Positions 20,598 to 30,709 of a stretch of 64,000 nt of DNA are shown here, in pieces. The translations under genes and the position numbers were made by a program. Position 1 is the first letter of the stretch, and each line of letters opens with the position of its first letter. The notes below the pieces were generated by a model. The model saw only the letters and a list, made by a program, of their open reading frames with translations. It made no database searches and was not told the origin of the DNA. The DNA comes from Yponomeuta sedellus (taxonomy: Eukaryota; Arthropoda; Insecta; Lepidoptera; Yponomeutidae): the NCBI GenBank assembly GCA_934045075.1, contig OW203731.1:16011570-16075569 (forward strand), read 5' to 3'.

Positions 20598-21113
20598 CCG
20601 GCCAAGTGCGAGTCAGACTCGCGCACCGAGGGTTCCGTACAAACCTGTATTATAGACCTGAGTATTTGGTATGAATTTCAATTTAATACCTCTACGCGTT
20701 TATGAGGAAATGGGTAGTAAGTTTAAAATTATTAAAAAAAAATATATTATGTGATGTAACTAAAAATTTATGGTTTTCGTAATTTTTCCTTTATCTATGC
20801 TATAAGACGTTGCTTCGTACCAAATTTCAAGATTCTGAGTTCACGGGAAGCACCCTGTAGGTTTTGATTCCCTTGCAAGTGTCAAAAATTTGCGGCATAA
20901 ACGGCTGTATCTTTTGATTGCGTTGGCTTAGAAGTTTGATTTTTTCACAGCTTCAAGGGACAGTAGACCTGAGTAATTGATATAAATTTCAGCTTCATAC
21001 CTTCAAGCGTTTCTGAGAAAAAGGGTCTTGACAGACGGACGGCCGGACGGACAGACGGACAACAAAGTGATCCTATAAGGGTTCCGTTTTTTCCTTTTGA
21101 AGTACGGAACCCT
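20598..21113 (+). mobile_element. Element J, copy 1 (inside LINE endonuclease)
   Basis: It starts CCGGCCAAGTGCGAGTCAG after seven A's and ends GTACGGAACCCT before a run of A's. It contains the GACGGACGG repeat block and GATCCTATAAGGGTTCCG. GGGTTCCGTAC near the start is inverted at the end. I recognise it as a very common lepidopteran non-autonomous element, but cannot assign its class. The CTAA end and terminal hairpin are compatible with a Helitron, while the A-runs fit an A-targeting retroelement. Confidence 0.85.
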
Positions 21114-21232
21114 AAAAAAAAGGTTATAAACAACCTACAGTCGGATCATAGTGGTTTATTAGTTGTTTTACCAACAATTATTGAAAAAAAATGCCCAGCA
21201 TTAATTTGTAGGCCTATCACAGACAAAAAAAA
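21114..21232 (+). pseudogene. LINE endonuclease C-terminal segment between J copies
   Basis: Reads NNLQSDHSGLLVVLP and continues toward the pol linker. SDH is the last catalytic motif of LINE endonucleases. It is separated from the rest only by the J insertions. Confidence 0.75.
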
Positions 21233-21745
21233 CCGGCCAAGTGCGAGTCAGACTCGCGCACCGAGGGTTCCGTACAAACCTGTATTATAGACCTGAGTAT
21301 TTGGTATGAATTTCAATTTAATACCTCTACGCGTTTATGAGGAAATGGGTAGTAAGTTTAAAATTATTAAAAAAAAAATATATTATGAGATGTAACTAAA
21401 AATTTATGGTTTTCGTAATTTTTCCTTTATCTATGCTATAAGACGTTGCTTCGTACCAAATTTCAAGATTCTGAGTTCACGGGAAGCACCCTGTAGGTTT
21501 TGATTCCCTTGCAAGTGTCGAAAATTTGCGGCATAAACGGCTGTATCTTTTGATTGCGTTGGCTTAGAAGTTTGATTTTTTCACAGCTTTAAGGGACAGT
21601 AGACCTGAGTAATTGATATAAATTTCAGCTTCATACCTCCACGCGTTCCTGAGAAAAAGGGTCTTGACAGACGGACGGACGGACAGACGGACAACAAAGT
21701 GATCCTATAAGGGTTCCGTTTTTTCCTTTTGAGGTACGGAACCCT
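21233..21745 (+). mobile_element. Element J, copy 2
   Basis: It is close to copy 1 along its full length, with scattered single-base differences. It again follows a run of A's and the LINE frame resumes right after it (KIELFKNKLG). Confidence 0.85.
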
Positions 21746-21749
21746 AAAA

Positions 21750-23312
21750 ATTGAATTATTCAAAAATAAATTAGGTACCAAAATAGGTTTACTGCAATTT
21801 GATAGCAATGATCCCAACACTTTATATAATGAATTGTTTACCACGATATCAAACGAATTTGAACAGGTTTTTAAAATTAAAAAAAATCAGCTCAGTAATA
21901 ATGGTTTTTCAGAATGGGCCACTCCTGGTATACATAGAAGTAGGAAAAGATTGTATGAATTGTATGAAGAAAAGCAATCCAATCTGGATCCAAGCTTTAG
22001 AGAATTTGTTAAGAATTACTCTAAAACCTTTAGGAAAACATGTTCTATGGCAAAATCCCTTAATATAAGCAAAAAGATAAAGGCGTCTTCAAATAAAATA
22101 AAAACTACTTGGCAAGTGATTAACAAGGAGACAGGCAAAACAAAGCCGAGGGATCAGAGTTTTGCGCTAAAGGTAAGTGGGAAAATAGTCAACTCAAGTG
22201 ACGAAATCGCAAAAGTATTCGAAAATTTCTTCACAAACATCCCACTAAATATAACGGCGGGCTTAAATTCTTCGTCTCAGTCAGCAGAATCACTAATGTT
22301 AGAAAATATAAAACCATGCGTAACAGACTTTCAATTTTCCCACGTTAGCTTCCAAACTATTGTTAAATATAAAGAAAACTGAAGACTTGTGGGGTATGTC
22401 GGTCAAACTGATATCCACGGTAATTCATATTATTGCACCACACCTTGCTACAATTTTTAATAAATGTGTTGATCATGGGACTTTCCCGGATCTCTTAAAA
22501 TTTAGTAAAATAGTTCCTCTATTTAAGGCAGGTGATAATGAGGATCCAAACAATTTTAGGCCCGTAGCAATACTACCGGTATTAAGTAAAGTGTTTGAGA
22601 AACTAATTTTACACCAATTGTTGACACACTTTAGTTTAAATAAACTCTTTCATAAAAAACAATTCGGTTTCACTAAGGGTCGTTCAACGACCGACGCAGG
22701 AGTGGCATTAATGAATCACATCTTTGATGCGTGGGAGGAGGCGCAGGATGCTATCGGAGTTTTCTGTGACCTTTCTAAAGCTTTTGATTGTGTAGACCAT
22801 AAAACGCTCCTTTGTAAATTGAACAGATACGGTCTCAGTAATGGATCTCTAGCTCTTCTTCAATCATATTTAGCATACAGAGTTCAGAAAGTTGACATAA
22901 ATAGGGTTAAGTCTTCTGGATCTGATGTTAAAATAGGAGTTCCTCAGAGTTCTATTTTGGGGCCTTTCCTCTTCTTAGTATATGTAAATGATCTGCCCTA
23001 CCTAGTTGAGAAATAGTCACAAATAGTATTGTTTGCAGACGATACTTCTCTAATTTTTAAAATCAAGAGAGGTCAATCTAATCTAGACGATGTAAACAAC
23101 GCCCTTTCTAAAGTGTTAAACTGGTTTACTGTAAACAATCTCATGTTGAATGCGAAAAAGACAAAATGTATAAAGTTTTCATTGCCCAATGTAAAAAAAG
23201 TGGACTAAGTTTAATTATAGCTGGTGACAGACTAGACTTAGTAGAGTCCACGGTGTTTTTAGGTATTACAATAGACTCGAAACTGCAATGGGGTCCACAT
23301 ATGCAGTTTGGC
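21750..23312 (+). pseudogene. LINE reverse transcriptase region, broken
   Basis: A linker with basic residues (EWATPGIHRSRKRLYELYEE) precedes the polymerase. RT motifs are NFRPVAILPVLSKVFEKLI, QFGFTKGRSTTDA, CDLSKAFDCVDH (catalytic Asp), GVPQSSILGPFLFL (a Ser where Gly is usual) and LFADDTSLI (the catalytic FADD). Breaks: a frameshift near 22365-22382, a TAG at 23014-23016 just before FADD, and another frameshift near 23195. After TIDSKLQWGPHM the frame jumps into the 3' UTR, so the thumb and C-terminus are deleted. The enzyme would have copied the LINE RNA onto nicked DNA. Confidence 0.85.
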
Positions 23313-23394
23313 AGAAACCAACTTCTGTATTTTTTTGTATTTTTATTTGAATAAATGTTTTCAATCAATCAATCAATCGTACCGCCCAACAGTC

Positions 23395-23545
23395 GATTCT
23401 TTATTTTTTTTATTTTCCCCTCCGTAAGAACCATCCTCGTACTTCAAGTAATATTCTTAAAAAAATAATTAGCGAAATCGGTTTAGCTGCTCTCGAGATT
23501 TGCGCTTACATTACATTCAGCGATTCATTTTTATATTATAGATGT
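23395..23545 (+). repeat. Old dispersed repeat, M-like
   Basis: AGCGAAATCGGTTTAGCTGC, TCTCGAGATTTGCGCTTACA and CAGCGATTCATTTTTATATT are blocks I know as a common lepidopteran repeat end. Confidence 0.55.
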
Positions 23546-23702
23546 ATGAAGGACGAGCAAACTTAATAGATGGCTTTAATTGTTTTCATTATTTTATCTT
23601 ATGATGATTTCCATCAAAGGTCTGTTAATATACATACTCGTATAGGGTAAATAAAATTAAACATTCATGCTCTGGTGCAGTCTAGTGTTCTGAATTTGGA
23701 AT

Positions 23703-23830
23703 GAAATTCGATTCGCTTTGTGAGTTCAGCATTTGTTTTCTTCTGTTGTTTTGCTTTTTGTTAGTCAGACAGAGAGATATTAATAAAAGCTATTGAACAT
23801 TGTACCAATGCAAATACATAGATATGTTTA
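23703..23830 (+). repeat. Repeat Q, left copy
   Basis: Contains TTGTGAGTTCAGCATTTG, TTAGTCAGACAGAGAGATAT, ACATTGTACCAATGCAAATA. The inverse copy at 25471-25608 is about 95% identical. Confidence 0.8.
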
Positions 23831-23845
23831 ATTTTGTTTATGACT

Positions 23846-23997
23846 AGCTGACCCCGTAAACATTATTCTACGTCTCAATTCCGCGGTTTGTCTATATGTT
23901 CAGCCGTTATAACGTGATTGAGTAACAAATATCCAAACATATCATAAACATATCTAAAACAAACTTACACGTTTATAATATTAGTAGAATTTTAACT
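23846..23997 (+). repeat. Repeat M copy, internally deleted
   Basis: GACTAGCTGACCCC, TTCTACGTCTCAATTCCG, AACGTGATTGAGTAACAAAT, TTTATAATATTAGTAGAATT. The ATCCGTTCAGCC-type block is reduced to GTTCAGCCGTTATAACG. Confidence 0.7.
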
Positions 23998-24316
23998 GTT
24001 TATTCTTTGTCGTTTGTCCTGAACTGTTGATCTTCTGTGTTACACATACACTTTGAAAGGTCCAAATCCCGAGCAAGAGAGATTTCCCCTTGTGGGCAGT
24101 ATGGCTGCCCCAGTTTGATAGGCTTAGAATAATTGCCTTGAGAAGTGTTACCCAGACCTACACTTCATGGAAGTGAAAATAGGAGATACAACACGATATG
24201 TAATATACAAACAGGAGCTACAATTAAATATACTTTGTTTTTAGAATGGCCAAAAACGTATCAGATATACCATACTAAAGTTTCATATTAAGTAACAGCT
24301 GATATTTTCTTATACT

Positions 24317-24441
24317 ATTTTTATTTTTAATGCACTAACCCGTGCTAAGGACAAATTTAAAAACCTATTTAGAGGCTAAAAATTTCACCTAATCCCGGCA
24401 TGGGTGAAATTTTTAGCCTCTAAATAGGTTTTTAAATTTGA
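24317..24441. repeat. Palindromic SINE-A end dimer
   Basis: A minus-strand SINE-A tail (24317-24390) is joined to a plus-strand box B-to-tail piece (24390-24441). The arms AAACCTATTTAGAGGC... are perfect. Both tRNA-like bodies are lost at the centre. Confidence 0.8.
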
Positions 24442-24604
24442 TATTTTCTTGCTAATTGGTTTCACAAAAAAATATTTGTATTGCAGAATACGTCATTAAA
24501 GTTTTATAGAATCTTTGTGCAAGCACTATATACTCTATTTATAATAATTATTATTGTCCCTCTTTGTCACACAAAAATATACACGTTGAATTCATTAGGA
24601 ATAT

Positions 24605-24900
24605 AATCAATCAATCAACCCGTGCTTGTCCCCTGCTGGACATAGGCCTCCTTAAGGCACGCCACTTCCTTCAGTCCTGAACTATCCATCTACTGCCAGT
24701 TTTTATTATTATTAATTCTTTATTGCACATAAGAACAATACCAGTCCGTGGTCTTCACTTGAGCAGCTTTTTACCCCATCGACCATCTGTTCTTCGGCAT
24801 AATGTGACCAGCCCACCGCCACATTGGCTTGCTAATCCCATACGCTATGTCAGTCACCTAAGTTCTTTGGCGGATTGTTTCGTTTCGAAAGAATAGATTA
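24605..24900 (-). mobile_element. RTE-type LINE 3' end with small insertion
   Basis: Minus strand: TGGCGGTGGGCTGGTCAC, AGTTCAGGACTGAAGGAAG, GAGGCCTATGTCCAGCAGGG. The stretch TTATTATTATTAATTCTTTA at 24703 looks like a LINE-I-type tail inserted into it. Confidence 0.65.
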
Positions 24901-25187
24901 GATAAAAATAGAAATAATATTTTTGAAGCAAAACTTTCGTAAGTCTACACATTATTGGATTCTAACCGAATAAACTTTGTAGTAAGAGTCAGACCGATGG
25001 AATAAATAAATCAAAATTCTTCATGGATTCCAATGGTCCCCACACTAAGCGTAAAACCTGTAAGTGGTAATCTAAGGCAACTTTAGGAGACCTTGAGTTA
25101 ATACTATCTAAGCTGATGACGCAAAATAAATTAAGCTTAGTGCGAAAGATGCAAAGAGATTTTTAGCCTTTTTAAAAAAAGTGAAAT

Positions 25188-25243
25188 ATATGACTGGAAA
25201 GACGGCTTTGAAATGCTTTTCAAAGCCTTCTTTCCAGTCATAT
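25188..25243. repeat. Hairpin with 26-bp arms and 4-nt loop
   Basis: ATATGACTGGAAAGACGGCT continues to 25213 and is inverted at 25218-25243 with a single mismatch. It could be a tiny foldback or a small-RNA hairpin; the loop is short for a microRNA precursor. Confidence 0.75.
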
Positions 25244-25470
25244 TCGCGACAAATCTTAATGGTTTTCAGTTGAGTCGGTAAGCGTAGTTTAAATTTAATG
25301 TACCCGTTTCAGCTTTACACTGAGGAGAAAAGTACTGTTAATCCTTCGCCAGAGTTTTTGAGGCTGACTTGCACCGCTAAAATTAGCCATTTAAATTTAA
25401 TTTTGTACAAAGAATTTTAGTTGATTGCTACTCAAGTCATATCAAAGTAAATTGCTGAAATTGTCTGGTG

Positions 25471-25608
25471 GTACATATCTATTTATTTGCATTGGTACAA
25501 TGTACAATAGCTTTTATTAATATCTCTCTGTCTGACTAACAAAAAGCAAAACAACAAAAGAAAAGAAATGCTGAACTCACAAAGCGAATCGAATTTCCCA
25601 GCGAATTC
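25471..25608 (-). repeat. Repeat Q, right copy (inverted)
   Basis: Reverse complement of 23703-23830 with a few substitutions. It lies 1.7 kb away, so both could be ends of one element or two independent copies. Confidence 0.8.
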
Positions 25609-25662
25609 TTATATTAATGAAACAAAAATTTAAATAGGGATTATATCAATTTATTGCCTTGG

Positions 25663-26003
25663 AAGCGGTCGTGGCCTAGGTGAACCGAGTGACTAGAATC
25701 AATCACTTGAGTTATAAACAACAGGCTCGGTCAGGTGCAGGATGGGTGGCCGTCCCGTGTCTACCACTGGTGGCATTTTTCCGAGCGCTTACCTGCTTCA
25801 CAAGGCACGTTAAGCCGTTGGTGCCGGTTAAGCCATGTCAGAGGCCTTATGGGCGGCTTGATAACTTTGACAGTAAGGCTCGCCACTGTCTTACAATACT
25901 CCACCAACCCGGACTTGGTCCCCGTGGTGGAGTATGGCCTAACCTTCCTGCAATGCAGTAAGAGACCCGTGCCCTAGCAGGGGGACATACATGGGTTGAT
26001 AAC
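25663..26003 (+). mobile_element. SINE-D copy with middle deletion
   Basis: Head AGCGGTCGTGGCCTAGGTG and a 5S-like block with GGTGCAGGATGGGTGGCCG are present. The GGCTGTCATGTAATGACAG hairpin of the family is deleted between GTTGGTGCCG and GTTAAGCC. The end is AGGGGGACATACATGGG then TTGATAACGA. Confidence 0.8.
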
Positions 26004-27190
26004 GATAACGATTGCCTGTTTAAATCAAATTACACTTACACAGAAACTGAGTAAGATGCAATACACCGAGTATTTTTACCTTAATTTTGGATTTACTTAG
26101 TTGATTTTTGTTGGAAGATAGGTTTAGTTTTAGCTCAAAAATATATGCGGTTGACAGGTAGAAAATGCTTTAAATCCGCCGTATTTCACACTTGTTTAAG
26201 TGCAATAAAAATATTAGTAATAATAATATTATGTTCTATTAAATTTGCTCTTCCTAGGTTATTCATTCATATTCTTATATTAATGATTAAGAAAAAAAAT
26301 AATATACCAAGCGATACTTTTCAACCAATGTTTGATAGTTACTTGATGAGACACTGAGCCTACCTATAGCGGTACTATTGACGAACCATCAGCTTCAGGA
26401 CACTTCTAAAGTGCCTACGTGAGTGTATACAAAGAGTAATGAAATTACTTACCACCTGGAGGTCAATTTACATACCTACCCGTATTTGGTGCCGCTGAAA
26501 GTTACCAAACACTCAACGCTGTAAAATTATTTACATCTCTCATGTTCGGTAAGTAGGTTCTTATTACCTCCAAATGGGGCTTGTATGTGACTAATTAGCG
26601 CTCTAGGGTAATAATGTAGCTAGAAAAGCCCTAGGGCGGTAAGTAATAAAAAAAAACTCTTCTTTCTTTTTAAAAGTTCGCGTACATCCGTTGGAAATAA
26701 ACGTGGCTACTGCGAGTATCTGCTAGTGTCAACAGTATCTAACTCAACATTTTCGCACAGAATAACCGAGTTTTCCTCTACAAAGTCAACGGACAGTCAG
26801 GGCGGTCGCCCCTTGACCGCGGCTGCGCCCGTAAGCCGATATTGACTTGCCGTCCACAATAAAACTCTACGTTTGCTTCGAGTCTCCTATTTTTCAGATG
26901 CCACTACCTTTATTGTACAGGTCTTTCGTCGAGATGGAACCTTTGCAGTTGGTAAACATGATGTCTACAAAATCGTCCGAACTTGCGCGAAAACAAAGCA
27001 CTTTTGTTTGGGGGTCTGAACAAATCATATTTACGTATAACTTTATTTAGTACAAGTGTAATGGGGCGTGGGTTATGTATGAGGTTTAGATGAATATTTA
27101 GTAAAATAGTTAAAGCGATGTACCTGATAATTTACTTAAAAAAAATTAAAAAAAAAAAATATATTAAGATCATTTTAGAAAACAGCTGCA
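26004..27190. other. No feature recognised
   Basis: 1.2 kb without recognisable repeat. 26800-26840 is G+C-rich (CGCCCCTTGACCGCGGCTGC), and TTTTTCAG precedes ATGCCACTACC at 26900. I could not tie this to an exon. Confidence 0.4.
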
Positions 27191-27191
27191 T

Positions 27192-27350
27192 GAGAAGATA
27201 CGATAAGATAAGAATATTCTTTATTGTACACTGGAAATCAACAAATACAAAACAATTGCCAAAATACATAGTACAATTGGCGGCCTTATTGGTAAAAGCA
27301 ATTTCTTCCAGACAACCTTACGATGGAAAGTTGCTGAAGGAAATTAGAAA
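27192..27350 (-). mobile_element. LINE-I 3' end
   Basis: The longest in-window form: minus strand GTAAGGTTGTCTGGAAGAAA, TTGCTTTTACCAATAAGGCC, CAATTGTACTATGT, AATAAAGAATATTCTTATCT tail. Confidence 0.7.
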
Positions 27351-27610
27351 GACGGGTAGCCAGTGCAAATTTGATTATTGATACATACTTATACTTAATA
27401 ATAATACACTTACATGAACGGCGTTAAGTACTTATATAAACTTATAATTTAATTTAATTTCATTTAGAAGCTTCTAGCCAGGAGATTTTGGGCTTCATCA
27501 CAAAAAATCGAAAAAAACGATTAAGCAATAAGTTGTTGTTGCTCAAATATAAAGATAAATTTCAAAGTCTTCCCCAGTGGTAAAAATGAAATAAATCACT
27601 TTCACAAAAC

Positions 27611-27752
27611 ACAATCACTTGGGCTGGTCTCAGACTAGGGTACCCTGCATATGGTAAGCAGCCAAGGATATCACGAACATATAAATACATCTAGACTAAG
27701 TTCATTTGTACAAATGTACGGCGGCCCCCAGTGGAAGTCGAACCCAAGAGAT
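27611..27752 (-). mobile_element. SINE-C copy, head truncated
   Basis: Minus strand: CTTGGGTTCGACTTCCACTG (box B), GGGGGCCGCCGTACATTTG, TTAGTCTAGATG, GGGTACCCTAGTCTGAGACC. Box A is missing. Confidence 0.75.
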
Positions 27753-28489
27753 AGTTATCGACCATGTTCCCCAATTTCCACTTGTATCTATATGGAGAAT
27801 CTTGTTATACCCTATAAAGATCATGCCAAAAAGACCCGTAAATTGTTTAGTGAGGAGATTTGAATTTAACTACTACTAGACTAAAAAAAACTATTAGCAG
27901 TGGTGAAAACTACAAAATTCTAAGCTTCTTATGTCAAAGAAAAAGGCAGCAAGTGCGAAAGAGAGTGTAAGATTATGTGATTTCAGACTGCCTGAATTTT
28001 CAGCAAAACGCTCCTTTCTTTGAGGATGAAGGCCTTTTCAATGAAGCTTGTAATTGAAGCAGATATCAAAGTTTTAATTATAATTAGAAAAAACTACAAT
28101 AGTGCAAGTAAAGACAGAGATTAGTCGTCAAACAGATGGAATCTTTCGGTCTGTGTGTCGCCCGCCCCCCTCCTCTTCCGCAGACATCAAACACTGTTCG
28201 GAGACGCCGCTAGATGGCGTTAGTTGTCGCTCGCTGACAGAGAGAATGGCTACAAAGCTCCTTTCCCCGCAAACACTTCAACCACAGCCTTTATTGTATC
28301 GTTCTGTGGACTTCCCTTTTGAACTCGATAACTTTCCTGATTTAAAATTTTGCATTACTATTGACCTCTGCGCTCGTATCGACAGGCGCGCTTCTACTAA
28401 AGCGTATCACAAAACATGCCCAATTGATTGAAAAAGAAATGTTTGGTGCAACATTTCATGATAAATCAATTTAATTTAATCACACTAAT
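27753..28489. other. Unassigned; includes a 109-codon open frame
   Basis: The plus frame 28102-28431 shows no domain. It contains GACGCCGCTAGATGGCG, a short motif common in insect repeats. Confidence 0.35.
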
Positions 28490-28563
28490 GACAGGGCGCT
28501 ATGGCGCTCATTAGGGGAGGGCTATGTCCAGCAGTAGACTCATATAGCCTGAAAAAGAAGAAG
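28490..28563 (+). mobile_element. RTE/H-type LINE tail
   Basis: GGCGCTCATTAGGGGAGGGC, ATGTCCAGCAGTAGAC, AGCCTGAAAAAGAAGAAG. Confidence 0.7.
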
Positions 28564-28565
28564 AA

Positions 28566-28708
28566 TATAAAAGCTAAAGTTTGTGAATTTGTATGTTTGT
28601 TACTTCTTCACGTCTACACGGCTGGAGCGATGTTAATAAAATTTGATATGGAGTTAGCTGACACCCTGGATTACGAATCCACGGGTAACGCCGCGGGGTA
28701 CAGCTAGT
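28566..28708 (-). repeat. Repeat M copy, opposite strand
   Basis: Plus-strand order AAAGCTAAAGTTTGTG, GTTTGTTACTTCTTCACG, TTAGCTGACACCCTGGATTA, CGGGTAACGCCGCGGGGTAC, AGCTAGTA. It directly follows the LINE tail at 28563. Confidence 0.7.
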
Positions 28709-28790
28709 ATGTCATATATAGCAAAACAATCGACAGTTCACTACTGCTAACTGTCAAATCGTTTCCACCACCATTGTTTGCCGTCGATAC

Positions 28791-28996
28791 TAACATAACA
28801 TAAAATTTACATACAGGCCCATACGTTGCTTCTGGCCCCACACTAGGATACCCTGTGTCGTGGGAACCAGAAACAACGACATCACAAACCTGTAAACATC
28901 CAAAATCTGAGTTTTTTTTTGTTTCCAGCCGGGATTCCAACCCGGGACCTCTTGCATGGTAGGTAGATGCGCTACCGCTACGCTACAGAGGTCGTC
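28791..28996 (-). mobile_element. SINE-B copy, full length
   Basis: Minus strand from GACGACCTCTGTAGCGTAGC to a TTATGTTAGTATC tail. Box B GGGTTGGAATCCC carries one change, and the loop is CTACCAT. Confidence 0.85.
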
Positions 28997-29037
28997 ATCT
29001 AATCTTTGAACTTTTACCTGGGTATGAGATTATTAAT

Positions 29038-29545
29038 TTATACAGCGTCCCGTAGCACCTTCAACTATATGGGTGAAGGGACCACTCGCACGCTGCAGAG
29101 CCTGGAATATTGTTTTTTAAGATGGAGTAGGCTTGCCCAACGCCTATGCAACTCAGTCTGAGAGACTTGACAGCTCAGTCTCCCTAGCCTACGGAAAAGA
29201 TAAGTCAATACGAGCGAAGGCAACTATTCCGCGGGTTTTGTCACGATGTTTTTCCTTCAACTTTAGCGAGAGGTATTGCAACAGACTACAAACGCTGCCT
29301 TGGACTCTGATATTCCGTTTTTTAGATGGAGTAGGCTTGCCCAGCACCTATACCATCCTGCTTATTCTGCCCACCCAACAGGAAAGACAAGTTAATATGT
29401 GTGGAGTCAACCAATCCGTGGTTTTCCTCACTATATTTTCCTTCATGACAGCGTGTGATATAGCTACTACGCAGATGTAACTTTGAAATAAACAAAGTAC
29501 ATGCCCGCCTTGGAAATTGAACCTGGGTTTCACCGATGTAAGACA
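29038..29545 (-). mobile_element. SINE-E, two overlapping or tandem copies
   Basis: The 3' blocks (GGGTGAAGGGACCACTCGC; AGATGGAGTAGGCTTGCCCA) occur twice, at about 29075-29145 and 29320-29345. The tRNA-like head (box B AGGTTCAATTTCC on the minus strand) occurs only at 29500-29530. CACGATGTTTTTCCTTCAAC at 29242 is the core of the inner copy. Either one copy inserted into another, or the end was tandemly duplicated. Confidence 0.65.
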
Positions 29546-29790
29546 TAAGAGATAATAGTTATATTTGTTATACAAGAGTCCAAAGTAGCTCTTCAACAGC
29601 GTGGTCAAATTTTGATGACCGAGTAAGCGAAGAATTCTAAAATTAAAATACTGAGCGTTAGGAATTCAAAAGAACACGAAGTGAAAAATGTTTGGTTTGG
29701 ACTCGAGTGCAACACGTAACTTTTCATCCCACCTCAGCGATATGACTCAATGCAAAAAAAATACTTTTAACAATAGAAATAAAAAATAAA

Positions 29791-30044
29791 GTAGGTACAC
29801 CAAGAAGGTTCCGAGTTTTTAGCACCATAGAGGTGGAAATAAATAGGTTTAATCATGTTTTGAATTTACTAAACTTAGTGCACACAGCGTTCTAAATTCA
29901 ATTTACTTTATCTTCTAGCGAATACTAGATATCGAAGAGCAAAACTACTCTTTCCAAGATGGGGGGATAAAAATAATATTTTGCGCAAATATGCCGCCAC
30001 AGTAGTCGGTAGGTATGATTTATGTGTTAGCCACGTACATAACC
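29791..30044 (+). repeat. Repeat R, left copy
   Basis: Blocks TTTAGCACCATAGAGGTGGA, AAATAGGTTTAAT, CGAATACTAGATATCG, GCGCAAATATGCCGCCACAG recur in the same order at 30461-30709. Confidence 0.75.
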
Positions 30045-30049
30045 TAAAT

Positions 30050-30195
30050 ATTGTAAAGAGGTTCGAAATTTCACTGATGCTGGTGATTCGCCCATTGACT
30101 CAGTAGGAGGGAGCGCTGGCGCGGATGGCCGGGGGTCGCGGGCTCGGGTCCCGGCATCGGTAGAATTTTTGGCCTCTGAATAGGTTTCTAAAATA
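30050..30195 (+). mobile_element. SINE-A copy, G+C-drifted
   Basis: GAGGTTCGAAATTTCACTGA leads into a body where many A/T positions have become G (GGCGCGGATGGCCGGGGGTCG, CGGGCTCGGGTCCC). The box B is altered. This A-to-G/T-to-C bias is unlike the other copies and hints at RNA-editing-type changes or methylation-independent drift. Confidence 0.75.
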
Positions 30196-30275
30196 TTAAT
30201 ACCTCACTACATATATAGAACATAATATACTTTAATATTATCACTTGTTTGTATAATGTTCCTTGGCACTTTCAA

Positions 30276-30425
30276 CACTTTTACTTTGCTTTGCTTTGTA
30301 AAATTTATTTTCTGATATAGAGCAACCTCTGGAAGCATTATAATCTTGTATGAAAGATTTTTAGCCTCCAGAACAAGAAAACTTTTGTATACTTTTTTTT
30401 CTATGAAATAAACAGTTAAAATTTT
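30276..30425 (+). repeat. Repeat P, copy 1
   Basis: GCAACCTCTGGAAGCATTAT, CTTGTATGAAAGATTTTTAG, CCTCCAGAACAAGAAAACTT. The inverse copy is at 51577-51717. Confidence 0.75.
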
Positions 30426-30460
30426 AAATTTTTTTTTATCCACTCTAGCAAATTAAAAAA

Positions 30461-30709
30461 AAGTACATCAAGACGTTTCCGAGTCTGTTTTTCACAAATT
30501 AAAAAATATTGTATGATAAATTTAGCACCATGGAGGTAGAAGTAAATAGGTTTAATGACGACAAAACACGATGTTCTAAATTAAATTTTCTTTATCGTCT
30601 AGCGAATACTCGATACTCTCTCCCAGAGGGGGGGGGAATGAAAAGAATATTTTGTGCAAATATGCCATGGTAGCCGGTTATGATTCATGTGTTAACCACG
30701 AACATAACC
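30461..30709 (+). repeat. Repeat R, right copy
   Basis: Direct copy of 29791-30044 with about 25% divergence. Only the right copy has the extra GTATGATAAATT block. Confidence 0.75.

Larger units (their letters stand above)
19400..23378 (+). mobile_element. CR1/Jockey-like LINE, decayed, with two J insertions
   Basis: Order on the plus strand: ORF1 with an SGNH-like end, apurinic-type endonuclease, first J insertion, SDH motif of the endonuclease, second J insertion, linker, reverse transcriptase, an internal 3' deletion, and a short 3' UTR ending in a CAAT repeat (23360-23378). An esterase-like ORF1 points to the CR1 group; the motif style also fits Jockey-like elements. The 5' limit is not defined. 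At least two frameshifts and one stop interrupt pol, so this copy is dead. Confidence 0.85.

Noticed and set aside
20066..20674. The whole 202-codon open frame as one LINE protein
   Set aside because: The last 25 or so codons, from 20598, belong to the J insertion.
28102..28431. 109-codon open frame
   Set aside because: No recognisable domain, no good start context and no splice context; it crosses a repeat-like motif.
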